This document shows, piece after piece, positions 14,198 to 22,386 of a DNA stretch of 33,737 bases. A model generated the notes under the pieces. It ran no database searches, was not told the DNA's origin, and was given only the letters and a program-made list of their open reading frames with translations. Origin of the DNA: Daejeonella lutea (lineage in GTDB: Bacteria; Bacteroidota; Bacteroidia; Sphingobacteriales; Sphingobacteriaceae); NCBI RefSeq assembly GCF_900168015.1, contig NZ_FUYR01000001.1, positions 1 through 33,737 on the forward strand, written 5' to 3'. The position numbers and the translations under genes were made by a program. Position 1 is the first letter of the stretch; every line of letters begins with the position of its first letter.

Positions 14198-14223
14198 CCC
14201 CGCAGTTGCGGGGCTTTTTTTTT
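14196..14223 (+). terminator. Ancestral tRNA-Met terminator, displaced by the element
   Basis: 8-bp GC stem AGCCCCGC/GCGGGGCT (14196-14203/14208-14215), AGTT loop, then nine T. It follows the attR tRNA remnant directly, as a terminator follows an uninterrupted tRNA gene. Confidence 0.88.
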
Positions 14224-14385
14224 GCGAACAACTGAGAGAGAGTTTGTCCCGATGACAATCGGGAAGCTGACAGGTGACTCGGTAGCTCCGCAATTTAGGG
14301 ACGTTAGTTTGTCGGCTACTCGTCCACAATTTTACTCTGTTTACATTAGAACAACCCCGTCGCCTGAACTTTGCATTCAATATCC

Positions 14386-14775
14386 TTATTCCGTCGATCG
14401 ATATGCTTTGACCCACCACGTATTGCCGAACGGGTCCGTAAACCCACCACTACGGCCAAATGGACTCTCTTTGATTGGCATCACACCAATTGCCCCGGAA
14501 TCAATTGCTTTCTTATAAGTTTCATCAGCGTCGGCTACATAAATAAATCCCCCAATAGTACATGGTTCTAATTGAGTGGTATCTCCGGAAAACATGATTA
14601 CACTTTCACCAATTGAAAGTTCTGCATGGGCGATGATCTTACCATCAGGTTTATAATTCATTTTCTCTTTGGCACCGAACACATCCTGCATGAATCGAAT
14701 AAATCGATCGGCATCTTTCATCACCAAATATGGCATCAATCTTTGGTGATTTTTTGGGAAGTCTAATGTTTCCAT
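14386..14775 (-). CDS. VOC superfamily protein (PhnB/glyoxalase-like)
   Basis: A 129-aa single-domain protein. RLMPYLVMKDADRFIRFMQDVFGA is the first beta-alpha-beta unit of the vicinal-oxygen-chelate fold. HAELSIGESVIMFSGD carries the metal-ligand strand, and GGFTDPFGNTWWVK is the C-terminal signature seen in PhnB-like members. The substrate cannot be inferred; these proteins include glyoxalases, resistance proteins and demethylubiquinone-type methyltransferase relatives. The ATG at 14775 follows CTAAA and starts at METLDFPKNHQ, the usual N-terminus; an upstream ATG at 14814 would add 13 residues. It lies just outside attR and belongs to the host chromosome. Confidence 0.85.
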   Translation of the reverse strand: METLDFPKNHQRLMPYLVMKDADRFIRFMQDVFGAKEKMNYKPDGKIIAHAELSIGESVIMFSGDTTQLEPCTIGGFIYVADADETYKKAIDSGAIGVMPIKESPFGRSGGFTDPFGNTWWVKAYRSTE

Positions 14776-14897
14776 TTTAGCTGGTTGATATTTCTTTGAA
14801 TCAGAAACATGCATCTGACTAATTTGTTCGGGCGATTCTGTAGTCGATACAAATTGCTCTTTTCGTTATAGCAACTCTAGGAAGGAACTCAATCCTC

Positions 14898-15010
14898 CTG
14901 CTTCATATAAAACTCCCTCGATGCCACCAGCTCAGGAATATCTAGTTCTCCCAGCAATTTGTTTATTTCAATAGTATTAACTAATGGTAGTGACGGGTGT
15001 GTCGGTTGGG
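14898..15010 (-). pseudogene. Decayed duplicate of the bestrophin gene's 3' end
   Basis: About 113 bp align with 15915-16033, the last 40 codons of the intact bestrophin-like gene, on the same strand. Blocks such as CATAAAACTCC, GCTCAGGAA, TCTCCCAGCAATT and GTGTGTCGGTTGGG are shared, with small deletions and substitutions that break the frame. The rest of the gene is absent. The adjoining 15011-15161 contains nothing recognised. Confidence 0.8.
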
Positions 15011-15161
15011 GGGTATGTATTTGCGCGAAAGTTCCGTATAAAGCCGGGAGCCTGTTGAGTTTTTACGCCACCTGGAAGAGAAGTTATCCGGGTGAAATGA
15101 GGAGGACCAAGTGGCTAGGAACTTAGGAGCGGTTAAAGTTCGATGGGGTCATCCCTAAGTT

Positions 15162-15770
15162 TCATAAAATTAAATGATCCTTTATCCCAATCTGCTTCCA
15201 TTTTCCATTCAGATCCTTTTCGAACATGATGGTTAGTATCGCATAATAGTCGTCCATTTTCTCATCTAAAAACACGCGCTTTTCTTTGACTGAGATTTTT
15301 AAAAACGCATATCTATTATCAGTTGAGTACACAGGGGAAGCAATGAGAAAATAGAATCCCAGAGGCTTATTAAATCTTTCAACTAGCTGGAATCCGTTTC
15401 CTTTAAATGCAATTTTAGATGGTTTAATTTGGGAAGCTCTTTTGGATAGTCTTTCCTTTTCTGCGTCAGGAATTAGTGCATCCAGCTTCGGATTGGAGAA
15501 AAGGTAGGCGAAGAGGTAGGGATGATGCTCTTCGTATTTAAGACTATCTATTACCTTGGGATTTCGCAGATCTAAATCCTTCAGAAAGAAAGTTTGCGGG
15601 TTCCACTTCTCGGTCGTGTTGATTACCTCAAACGTTTCGGGAATTCTCTGATTGAAAGCGCTTAGTATTTTAAAATTTTCCTTTTTTTTAAATGCAAGGG
15701 TATATAACTCATTCGTTTGAGAAAAACAGACGCTTGAAATAAAGCAGGCAATAAGTGTAAGTCTTATCAT
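15162..15770 (-). CDS. Hypothetical exported protein
   Basis: A 202-aa protein with a signal peptide (MIRLTLIACFISSVCFSQ, cleavage near residue 18), so it is probably periplasmic or secreted. The mature part is mixed alpha/beta with segments KNPQTFFLKDLDL-like and PLGFYFLIASPVYSTDNRYA; no domain is recognised. The motif YAILTIMFEKDLNGKWKQIG resembles strands seen in NTF2-like or other Bacteroidetes secreted proteins, but that is weak. It lies between the bestrophin gene and its decayed copy and is transcribed with the same orientation. Confidence 0.65.
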   Translation of the reverse strand: MIRLTLIACFISSVCFSQTNELYTLAFKKKENFKILSAFNQRIPETFEVINTTEKWNPQTFFLKDLDLRNPKVIDSLKYEEHHPYLFAYLFSNPKLDALIPDAEKERLSKRASQIKPSKIAFKGNGFQLVERFNKPLGFYFLIASPVYSTDNRYAFLKISVKEKRVFLDEKMDDYYAILTIMFEKDLNGKWKQIGIKDHLIL

Positions 15771-15914
15771 ATGAAAGGAAACTTAAGCATTACCGGACCA
15801 ATACCTTATTGCAAAATATCATTCTAAACTTAGAGATCCAAGCAGACCAAGACTATAAAGTAAAAACCTTACTCTATTGAAGGCACCCAATTCTGAAAAT
15901 TTGACATGCAGAAC

Positions 15915-16808
15915 CTACTTCACATAAAACTCCTTCGGTGCTACCGGCTCAGGAACATCGCTTTCTCCCAGCAATTGTTTGATGTTTATTTCGATGGTTG
16001 TGGCTATCGTAGTCACTGGTGTGTCGGTTGGGCGATTGTTAAATGGATCCTGCAAGTGCGTGGCTGATTTCTCTAAAAGGAAGAACGCAGCGGAGATCAC
16101 CAGAAGTAAAGGCATCTCAAAATAACTATTGATGTCGTTCAGCGCAATGGCCAGAGTGACGACGAAAATATAAATGAAGAAGTGCAGGAAGAGCCGGTAC
16201 GTGTGTGGAAATACCGTGCTTTTTATTCGTTCAGCCATTCCCATGGAATTCGAGAAGTTGACGAGCGTATTATTGATCTGAACCTGGCTAAACCGGTCGA
16301 GGGCAGCTTCGTTGTGCAGCTCAGCAACCTGCAGTGCATTAAGCTGCAACAAGGCCAATGGTTTATTGCTGTGTTTGCGGATCTGTTTAAGGTCCTTGTC
16401 TGAAATGTAGGAACTGAGATTGGCTGTGGCATCCAGTCCGCGTAAACTCTGACCAAGAGAAAAACACCAGGCAATCTGGCGGTAAGCAATTTCTTTGATC
16501 TGCGCTTTTTTCTCCGGGGCCACAAAGGACTGAAGCTGCAGCACAAACGTCCGGCTATCGTTTACGATGCTACCCCAAACCTTACGAGCCTCCCACCAGC
16601 GATCATAAGACTGGTTAATTTTAAACGATAAGATTACCGAGATAGCCGTACCAATAAAGGCAGGTATGCTGATCGGCATTTCCGGGATTACGTACTCAAA
16701 TTTAAGTGTTAAATAATTGACAAGCAGCCCGATGACTAACACGGTGAGGACTTCAAGTCGTACTTTATTAAGGATGTAGGAGGGAGGTATATTTTTGTTT
16801 AATAACAT
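15915..16808 (-). CDS. Bestrophin-like anion channel family protein
   Basis: A 297-aa inner-membrane protein of the bestrophin/UPF0187 (YneE) family, close to the usual bacterial length of about 300. Hydrophobic segments lie near residues 17-33, 45-62, 205-225 and 230-245. The signature SYDRWWEARKVWG occupies 67-79, and HLQDPFNNRPTDTPVT near the C-terminus is the conserved acidic/Asn segment. Bacterial members form pentameric ion channels (anion or sodium-selective). The ATG at 16808 gives the expected N-terminus. It is followed by a VIT transporter gene on the same strand 75 bp upstream, possibly co-expressed. A decayed copy of its 3' end is at 14898-15010. Confidence 0.88.
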   Translation of the reverse strand: MLLNKNIPPSYILNKVRLEVLTVLVIGLLVNYLTLKFEYVIPEMPISIPAFIGTAISVILSFKINQSYDRWWEARKVWGSIVNDSRTFVLQLQSFVAPEKKAQIKEIAYRQIAWCFSLGQSLRGLDATANLSSYISDKDLKQIRKHSNKPLALLQLNALQVAELHNEAALDRFSQVQINNTLVNFSNSMGMAERIKSTVFPHTYRLFLHFFIYIFVVTLAIALNDINSYFEMPLLLVISAAFFLLEKSATHLQDPFNNRPTDTPVTTIATTIEINIKQLLGESDVPEPVAPKEFYVK

Positions 16809-16883
16809 GCGGCGTTCGATATTTTTGATACTAAACTTAACTGGGGGTGGAATGTTTTTGGGTGGATTGTTTTTTGACAGGGA

Positions 16884-17585
16884 TCAAACCTTGACGCCAA
16901 AAATATAACCCACTAACGCAGAAAGAACCATAGCTATTGATCCCCAAATAGTGATCCTAATCACAGCAATTTTTATGCTTGAACCACCTGTTTTTGCAGA
17001 CGTTACCCCAAGTATGACGAGAAAGATAATCGTGAAACCATACAGCCAATATTCCATTCCTTTAACGGGTGCAAAAAGGACAATCAATAAGGGCAGGACA
17101 CCACCAACAGTAAAGGATGCACCCGAAGCAAAAGCAGCCTGAATTGGATTTGACTGACTAATTTCATTTATGCCTAATTCATCTCTAATATGTGCACCTA
17201 AAGCATCTTTCTCAGTCAGTTCAATAGCAACTTGCATCGCAGTTTCTTTTCTCAATCCCCGCTTTTCATAGATCTGAGCTAAAATATTAAGCTCTACTTC
17301 AGGCATTTCCTGTAGCTCTTGCCGTTCTCGTTCTATATCAGATTTCTCGGTGTCTGTTTGTGAGCTTACCGAGACATATTCGCCTGCTGCCATAGATAAT
17401 GCACCAGCGACAAGCCCCGCAACTGTTGCTAATACAATCGGCTCTCTTGTCACACTTGCCGCTGCAACGCCTATTGCAAGACTGGAAATTGAAATTATTC
17501 CATCGTTTGCACCAAGAACAGCGGCTCTAAGCCAATTACTTCTGTGTATGTAGTGGCTGTCTAAATAATTGTCTATTGTTATCAT
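16884..17585 (-). CDS. VIT/CCC1-family iron-manganese transporter
   Basis: A 233-aa membrane protein. HRSNWLRAAVLGANDGIISISS (15-36) and AGALSMAAGEYVSVSSQTD are the two family signatures. ERERQELQEMPEVEL-IYEKRGL is the cytosolic metal-binding helical hairpin, and three hydrophobic segments follow (about 155-175, 180-197 and 208-230). Homologues move Fe2+ or Mn2+ out of the cytosol. The length equals the family norm, so it looks intact. It has the same orientation as the bestrophin gene, with the start at 17585. Confidence 0.9.
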   Translation of the reverse strand: MITIDNYLDSHYIHRSNWLRAAVLGANDGIISISSLAIGVAAASVTREPIVLATVAGLVAGALSMAAGEYVSVSSQTDTEKSDIERERQELQEMPEVELNILAQIYEKRGLRKETAMQVAIELTEKDALGAHIRDELGINEISQSNPIQAAFASGASFTVGGVLPLLIVLFAPVKGMEYWLYGFTIIFLVILGVTSAKTGGSSIKIAVIRITIWGSIAMVLSALVGYIFGVKV

Positions 17586-17925
17586 TTTAGGTTTATAATG
17601 GATGTCTTCTTACAATGAGGCGTAATATTTGTGTCGGAGTATTGGGGGTGTAAGTTGTTCGTTCTTGTCCCTATTGCAAAAGCTATATTAAAGATACCAA
17701 TTTAACTGAAACGGAATCTTTGCGGTCCCGGAATGAGAGGCTGTATTGGGGGATGTGGTGTCATTGACCCCTCAGTCCCGCAATAAGCGGGACAGCTCCC
17801 CTTGCCAGGGGAGCGCTAGCGTACACACCGTATTAAAATCCACCCCCAACCCCCGCCGGCGGGGGACACTGGCGTACACACCGCGGTCCGCCCCGGGTGG
17901 ACAACATTTCTACACCAGCTAGTCT
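17586..17925. other. Gene-free stretch with a cluster of GC-rich palindromes
   Basis: After about 190 bp with no visible feature, palindromes follow one another: GTCCCGC/GCGGGAC (17775-17793), GCTCCCC/GGGGAGC (17795-17814), CCCCCGCCGGCGGGGG (17850-17865) and a GTCC...GGAC pair near 17886-17902. GCGTACACACCG occurs twice (from 17819 and 17872) and CGTACACAC is also in the adjoining dispersed repeat. No coding frame is credible. Confidence 0.6.
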
Positions 17926-18046
17926 GTGTGTACGTTTCTTGAGCCAAAGCACTGAATCCCCGTTCACCTTCATTCCGCATTGGCTGGTGCGGCAGTTGCA
18001 GGCAAAGCCTACATACTGGCTTTAATAGCGCCAGGCGCAGCGGCGG
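17926..18046 (-). repeat. Dispersed intergenic repeat, copy 2 (inverted)
   Basis: Reverse complement of the repeat at 367-486, about 80% alike by eye over 121 bp. Between it and the SDR gene (18047-18234) no gene or clear signal was found. Confidence 0.75.
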
Positions 18047-18234
18047 CGTTTACTCATTTTTTGCTTATTGTTTCAATGGAATTCGTGGTCTTCCTTTGGT
18101 CGGCATGGTACTTTTCTGCTGCAGGAAAAGTACTAGGCCCTCCCGCGATTTCTATGAGCGGGCTAAATTTCCCAAAAACTCAATCCCCTATTATCTGTTA
18201 GCTAATCATGCCATCTCACATCAAGCCAATCAAA

Positions 18235-19209
18235 ATGAAATCAGAAACTTTAACAGGAAAGACCATCGTTATTACCGGCGCCTCCAGTGGTGTCGGCCTT
18301 GCTACTGCAGAAGCTTTCGCAGAGGAAGGTTGCCATTTGATACTAGCAGCCAGGGGCGAGGCGGGGCTTGACGCGGCGGTGGAGCGTTGCCGCAAAATCG
18401 GGGGCACAGCGGTAGGGATACCGACGGATGTTTCCGATTACGCGCAGGTGCAGCATTTGCTGGCTGAAACCCTGGCACGGACAGGGCGGGTTGATGTGTG
18501 GGTGAATAATGCCGGGGTAATGGCCAGCGGTAAGTTTGAGGAGATTCCTATTGATGTTAGTCACCAGGTGGTTAAGACCAACCTCTTCGGTTATATGAAC
18601 TGCGCACACGTGGTACTGCCTGTTTTCAAATCGCAGCAGGAAGGAGTGCTGGTGAACAATGTATCTATCGGCGGCTTCATGCCGGCCCCATATAGTTCGG
18701 CTTATTCGGCCACAAAGTTCGGCATCAAAGGAATGATGGAATGTTTGCAGGGGGAGATCTCCAACGAGCCGGATATTCACATTGCCAACTTATACCCGCA
18801 GATCCAGCGCTCTACGGGCAATATGCATTCGGCTAAATACTCGGGACTGGATTTCAAGGTTCCGCCTTTTGCGGCAGATCCAAAGGATACCGCTGCTCAA
18901 CTGCTTAGCCTGGCGAAGAACCCTAAGAAGAATAAGTTCCCGGACTTTAATTCATGGCTGCTTAAGACTATGCATGACTTTGCACCGAACCTGCTTGTTA
19001 ACACGGCTTCCGCGGGAATGCGCCTGCTGATGAAATGGAAAGATGCGCCGTCGACTGAGGGCAATATCTTAACACCTTCAAAAGACCCGCACGAGATCTA
19101 TGGGGAGTCAATCTTGCCCGTGCAGGTTAAATCTTCGAAACTGGCATTGGGGGTTGGTTTGGCTTTTGTTGCAATTTTGCTGGCTAGCAAGGCTTCGGGG
19201 AAGGATTGA
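18235..19209 (+). CDS. SDR-family oxidoreductase with C-terminal membrane segment
   Basis: A 324-aa NAD(P)-dependent short-chain dehydrogenase. The cofactor motif TGASSGVG is at 14-21, NNAG at 91-94, and the catalytic Ser144, Tyr157 and Lys161 (YSATK) are all present. The N-terminal 250 residues are a classical SDR. The tail ends in a hydrophobic stretch (LALGVGLAFVAILLAS) that may anchor it in the membrane. The substrate is unknown. The ATG at 18235 (MKSETLTGKT) follows CAAA and starts just before the first strand; an in-frame ATG at 18208 would add nine residues. Monocistronic; neighbours are on the opposite strand. Confidence 0.88.
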   Translation: MKSETLTGKTIVITGASSGVGLATAEAFAEEGCHLILAARGEAGLDAAVERCRKIGGTAVGIPTDVSDYAQVQHLLAETLARTGRVDVWVNNAGVMASGKFEEIPIDVSHQVVKTNLFGYMNCAHVVLPVFKSQQEGVLVNNVSIGGFMPAPYSSAYSATKFGIKGMMECLQGEISNEPDIHIANLYPQIQRSTGNMHSAKYSGLDFKVPPFAADPKDTAAQLLSLAKNPKKNKFPDFNSWLLKTMHDFAPNLLVNTASAGMRLLMKWKDAPSTEGNILTPSKDPHEIYGESILPVQVKSSKLALGVGLAFVAILLASKASGKD

Positions 19210-19247
19210 TAGATGTAATATTCCTCTTTTCTTACGCAGCATTAATC

Positions 19248-19868
19248 TTATCTAAAATGTCTTAGGAACAATTCCTCAATCTCCAGCATAGTTACTCGCC
19301 CAGGTCGGGAAGGGCAAACCTTTTCATAATGGGCAGGATCATAAAACGCCAAAGACTTGATAGAATCTCTGGTAATTAGGTCTAAATGAAGGGTGCTGCT
19401 GTCAAAAATTCTATTATCGATAACCCCTGTGCTTGGTGGAAGAGCTGGACAATGTTGACCATCCACAGAATCGTCCTTCAGAGTCCATAGACTGAATTGC
19501 CCTACCCGGCTCCAGACTAAGCGTATAACTTCTTCATCAAGAACTACAAGATGAAATTCCCCGTGAACATTTACCGGCCCAAATAATCTTTTGTAAAACA
19601 CATTTGACCTAATCGCTGACGGTACTTTTACCCTCGATAATGTTGATATGTCGTCGACAGGTTTATACTGATAGCAGGTAAGAGTGTCTCCTTTTTTACT
19701 AAGTAACAAATACCGGTGAGACGACAGCCAGTTTGATGAATAACTCACTATTATGGTAGTATCCGCATTCATCTGCATGAATTTATGCATGTCAGTTATC
19801 GAATGGCTTTGAGCATGCAGCAAACCAGCGCTTATGATTAGGAGCAGAAGTGTAATTATAGCCTTCAT
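19248..19868 (-). CDS. Hypothetical exported protein
   Basis: A 206-aa protein with a clear signal peptide (MKAIITLLLLIISAGLLHAQ). The mature protein has many short beta-like segments (TIIVSYSSNWLSSHRYLLLS, GEFHLVVLDEEVIRLVW) and one cysteine pair candidate. No domain is recognised. The ATG at 19868 positions the signal peptide correctly. Its 3' end converges with that of the SDR gene; only 38 bp separate the stops. Confidence 0.65.
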   Translation of the reverse strand: MKAIITLLLLIISAGLLHAQSHSITDMHKFMQMNADTTIIVSYSSNWLSSHRYLLLSKKGDTLTCYQYKPVDDISTLSRVKVPSAIRSNVFYKRLFGPVNVHGEFHLVVLDEEVIRLVWSRVGQFSLWTLKDDSVDGQHCPALPPSTGVIDNRIFDSSTLHLDLITRDSIKSLAFYDPAHYEKVCPSRPGRVTMLEIEELFLRHFR

Positions 19869-19968
19869 ATCTAATAGATGCCACGTTCAAAAGAACTTCA
19901 CACCGAAGTTAAAAATTAAGCGCTTTGCCGAACCTTTAAACCAATGTTGGGGATCTGCTCTATGCGCC

Positions 19969-20322
19969 TCAATCTTTAATCTCAAAATCCTGCACCACAC
20001 CAGTACCCGGACTTGCCAGGCTCGCCAGCACTTTCCCTCTATAGATTACTTTCCAGGAAGTGAGGCCAGCACCTGAGAGATATATCTTGTAGGTCTTGCC
20101 GATCTCTGGAGTGAAATTATATGAAAAGGGATCACTCAGGTTGGTGAGGTTTTGAAACTCAATTTCATTTGAGGTACCGGTGATGCGTCTGGTAACTTTC
20201 AAATCGAATTTCTGGCCGGTAGCTTCTATCTTGAAATTCCGGGAGTCGGGTTCGAGGCAGCATTCTTCTCTTTCACAGCCGGTAAGGGAAAGGGCGATAA
20301 ATAAAATTAGAAGGTATTTCAT
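19969..20322 (-). CDS. Small lipoprotein, function unknown
   Basis: A 117-aa protein with a lipobox (FIALSLTGC, Cys16 lipidated). It is followed by EREECC and a beta-rich mature domain (KFDLKVTRRITG, NFTPEIGKTYKIYLSG, SWKVIYRGKVLASL) reminiscent of small immunoglobulin-like or membrane-associated Bacteroidetes lipoproteins. No family is assigned. Monocistronic. Confidence 0.7.
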   Translation of the reverse strand: MKYLLILFIALSLTGCEREECCLEPDSRNFKIEATGQKFDLKVTRRITGTSNEIEFQNLTNLSDPFSYNFTPEIGKTYKIYLSGAGLTSWKVIYRGKVLASLASPGTGVVQDFEIKD

Positions 20323-20452
20323 TAGTATGATTTATGGTCACTGGAAGCAGAGAGATTAATTGACCCTAACGGATTTACGTACAAGATAGCTTGTTAGTTA
20401 CCAAGTTAAGAAGATAGGAGCTGAAGAATGACAAATATTCTTAAATTTATCT

Positions 20453-20656
20453 ATGGACCGGCCGAAGCGAAACTGGAAGCATTACAAATGGCGATTGTTT
20501 TATTACAATCCCGACGACCCCTCGATTTTTGTTGACAAACAATTCGGTATCGGCTGGGATCTTAATTTCGCCCACAGGAAGTCTTGGTACCTGATGCTGT
20601 TCCTGATCTTGTTTCCGACGCTTGTGGTTTTGATCCCGGTTCTGCTTATTAAATAA
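20453..20656 (+). CDS. Small membrane protein of DUF5808 type
   Basis: A 67-aa protein. YYNPDDPSIFVDKQFGIGWD and LNFAHRKSW match the remembered DUF5808 pattern (N-x-DDPR-x-FVPK-x-x-G-x-GWTLNFARP). A single membrane helix follows (YLMLFLILFPTLVVLIPVLL). It lies 14 bp upstream of another small membrane-protein gene, so the two are probably co-transcribed. Function unknown. Confidence 0.75.
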   Translation: MDRPKRNWKHYKWRLFYYNPDDPSIFVDKQFGIGWDLNFAHRKSWYLMLFLILFPTLVVLIPVLLIK

Positions 20657-20670
20657 TTTAAAGAAAGATA

Positions 20671-20874
20671 ATGGCTGCCATAGATCCTGGATTAATAAAG
20701 GCATTGTTCATATTGGGTATTGGATTATTAATGCTTTGGAAACCAAGGGTTGTTTCTGAACGGAGTGACTGGGAGGGGTATATTAAGATTGGGGGGCTGG
20801 TGGTTTTGTTATTGGGGGTTGTGTTTGTGGTTTCGGCTTTGAATCGGGTTTCGTGTGGAAGTCGGTTTATTTAG
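20671..20874 (+). CDS. Hypothetical 67-aa membrane protein
   Basis: Two hydrophobic segments (ALFILGIGLLMLW and IGGLVVLLLGVVFVVSAL) separated by a charged loop (KPRVVSERSDWEGYIK). It follows the DUF5808 gene by 14 bp on the same strand. No family is recognised. It is probably an inner-membrane protein of the same small operon. Confidence 0.6.
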   Translation: MAAIDPGLIKALFILGIGLLMLWKPRVVSERSDWEGYIKIGGLVVLLLGVVFVVSALNRVSCGSRFI

Positions 20875-20982
20875 GACGAAAATAGGAGAGGGTGTACTAA
20901 TTTACCGGACAGAGTATTCGTTTTCATCATTGGTTAAAGAGCGCTTGAGTTAACTCTTAAACCAAGGGAACATACTCGGTGA

Positions 20983-21468
20983 TCAATCTATTATTGAATC
21001 GAGTGACTTAAATACAAACTCAGTATTTGAGTTGTCTTGAACGACATCGAACTTCACGTTTGTAAGTCTCGCATTACCGTAACTTTTCCCTTTCGTTCTT
21101 AATATTCCTTCAATTCCCTGTTGGGAGTCTTTTATCGTGAAAACGATTACTGCACATAAGCCATCCCCCTGGATATAGGCGTGAATGTATTTCCGATGGT
21201 CATTCTCTTGATACAAAGCCACCCAGTACGATAATTTTGATTTATCAACGAGTTTCAACTGTTTTGCTAGCTCGCCCTTGTACACTTTTGTTTGTGGAGC
21301 ATGGGCATTGAAAACCGGATTAGTGTTTTTACAATCAGGTCTTCCGCAAGAACCTATTAAAGTTAAAAAGTAAAATGCCGACAACAATTTGAAAACAGAT
21401 TTGAGATCTGAAGTCGGAGGTCGGAAATCAGATATGACGGGTAAACGATAGTGGAGGATGCCAAGCAT
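20983..21468 (-). CDS. Hypothetical lipoprotein with a microrepeat in its N-terminal coding region
   Basis: From the ATG at 21468 (MLGILHYRLPV) the protein has 161 residues; an in-frame TTG at 21495 is less likely. A hydrophobic segment KLLSAFYFLTLIGSC is a lipobox, but it is preceded by about 25 residues including SDFRPPTSDL. Those residues are the translation of the genomic microrepeat containing TCTGAAGTCGGAGG, so the signal peptide seems lengthened by a repeat insertion and export might be impaired. The mature part is beta-rich, with no recognised domain. It starts 5 bp past the stop of the glutaminyl cyclotransferase gene and is probably co-transcribed with it. Confidence 0.6.
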   Translation of the reverse strand: MLGILHYRLPVISDFRPPTSDLKSVFKLLSAFYFLTLIGSCGRPDCKNTNPVFNAHAPQTKVYKGELAKQLKLVDKSKLSYWVALYQENDHRKYIHAYIQGDGLCAVIVFTIKDSQQGIEGILRTKGKSYGNARLTNVKFDVVQDNSNTEFVFKSLDSIID

Positions 21469-21472
21469 ATAT

Positions 21473-22306
21473 TTATTGATTGAGTTGCAATTCAAATATC
21501 TTCGGCCATAACTTCCCCGTCACAAAAACCTTGTTCGCAAGAGAATCATAAGCTATACCATTCATCTCTAACGAGCCCGAATATAAATTCTTCGCGTCGT
21601 GTGCTAATGAACCCAGATCAAGTTTCCCAACAACTTTACCAGTTGTGGGGTCTATTTTGACAATCGTATTTGTCAACCAAATGTTAGCGTAAATGAAACC
21701 TTTAATGTACTCCAATTCATTTAAGTTATTCTTCGCATATCCATCTTCAACAACTGAAACCCTCTTAATCATTTGCAGATTAATGGGAGCTAGATACGTT
21801 AACTGCGATGTCCCATCACTCATAATAAGGTTCGTTCCATCCGTTGTTAAACCCCAGCCTTCCTCACTCGGGAAAGTAAATTCTTTGACCTTCTTAAAGG
21901 TTAACGCATCATAAACGAAGCCTATCTTGGTTTTATAAGTGAGTTGGAAAACCTGGCCGTTCAAAAAGGCAATTCCTTCACCAAAATATTTATGCTTGTC
22001 TAATTCCACTTTCGTGTCGATTTCCCCTGTTTTAAGGTCAACAGTTCCAAATAATGATCTTGTTTGAGGAAGGTCGGGGCTTGCACCAGTACTTTCATAA
22101 AGTTTTCCAAAGTGTATGACAAAACCTTCTGTGAATGCTGTTGTATCATGGGGATGGGATTTGATGTAAGTGTAATTTATTGTAGGAGTCGCGTTGGTAG
22201 TAGCAGTGGTCTCGGCTTTATTATCGCTAGTTCCGTTGCAAGCAAAAATCAAGACAGCGATAGGAAATCCTGCAATAAGATTTAAAAAGGTTCTTTGTGA
22301 CTTCAT
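21473..22306 (-). CDS. Glutaminyl-peptide cyclotransferase (glutamine cyclotransferase), lipoprotein
   Basis: A 277-aa protein from ATG 22306; a TTG six codons upstream is a weaker start. The signal peptide ends LIFAC (lipobox). The mature domain shows the plant-type glutamine cyclotransferase beta-propeller pattern: HDTTAFTEGFVIHFGKLYES, LDKHKYFGEGIAFLNGQVFQLTY, EGWGLTTDGTNLIMSDGTS, LNELEYIKGFIYANIW and the C-terminal NGIAYDSLANKVFVTGKLWP. It converts N-terminal glutaminyl residues to pyroglutamate, probably on periplasmic or surface proteins. Length is normal for the family. The divergent gene at 22387 shares its upstream region. Confidence 0.88.
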   Translation of the reverse strand: MKSQRTFLNLIAGFPIAVLIFACNGTSDNKAETTATTNATPTINYTYIKSHPHDTTAFTEGFVIHFGKLYESTGASPDLPQTRSLFGTVDLKTGEIDTKVELDKHKYFGEGIAFLNGQVFQLTYKTKIGFVYDALTFKKVKEFTFPSEEGWGLTTDGTNLIMSDGTSQLTYLAPINLQMIKRVSVVEDGYAKNNLNELEYIKGFIYANIWLTNTIVKIDPTTGKVVGKLDLGSLAHDAKNLYSGSLEMNGIAYDSLANKVFVTGKLWPKIFELQLNQ

Positions 22307-22386
22307 AAGGCCAAGACGCTTCAATATTAGTTGATTAGTTTAAATCTAGGTTATGCAAGCTTGATTATATCCATTAACTTGTTGAT

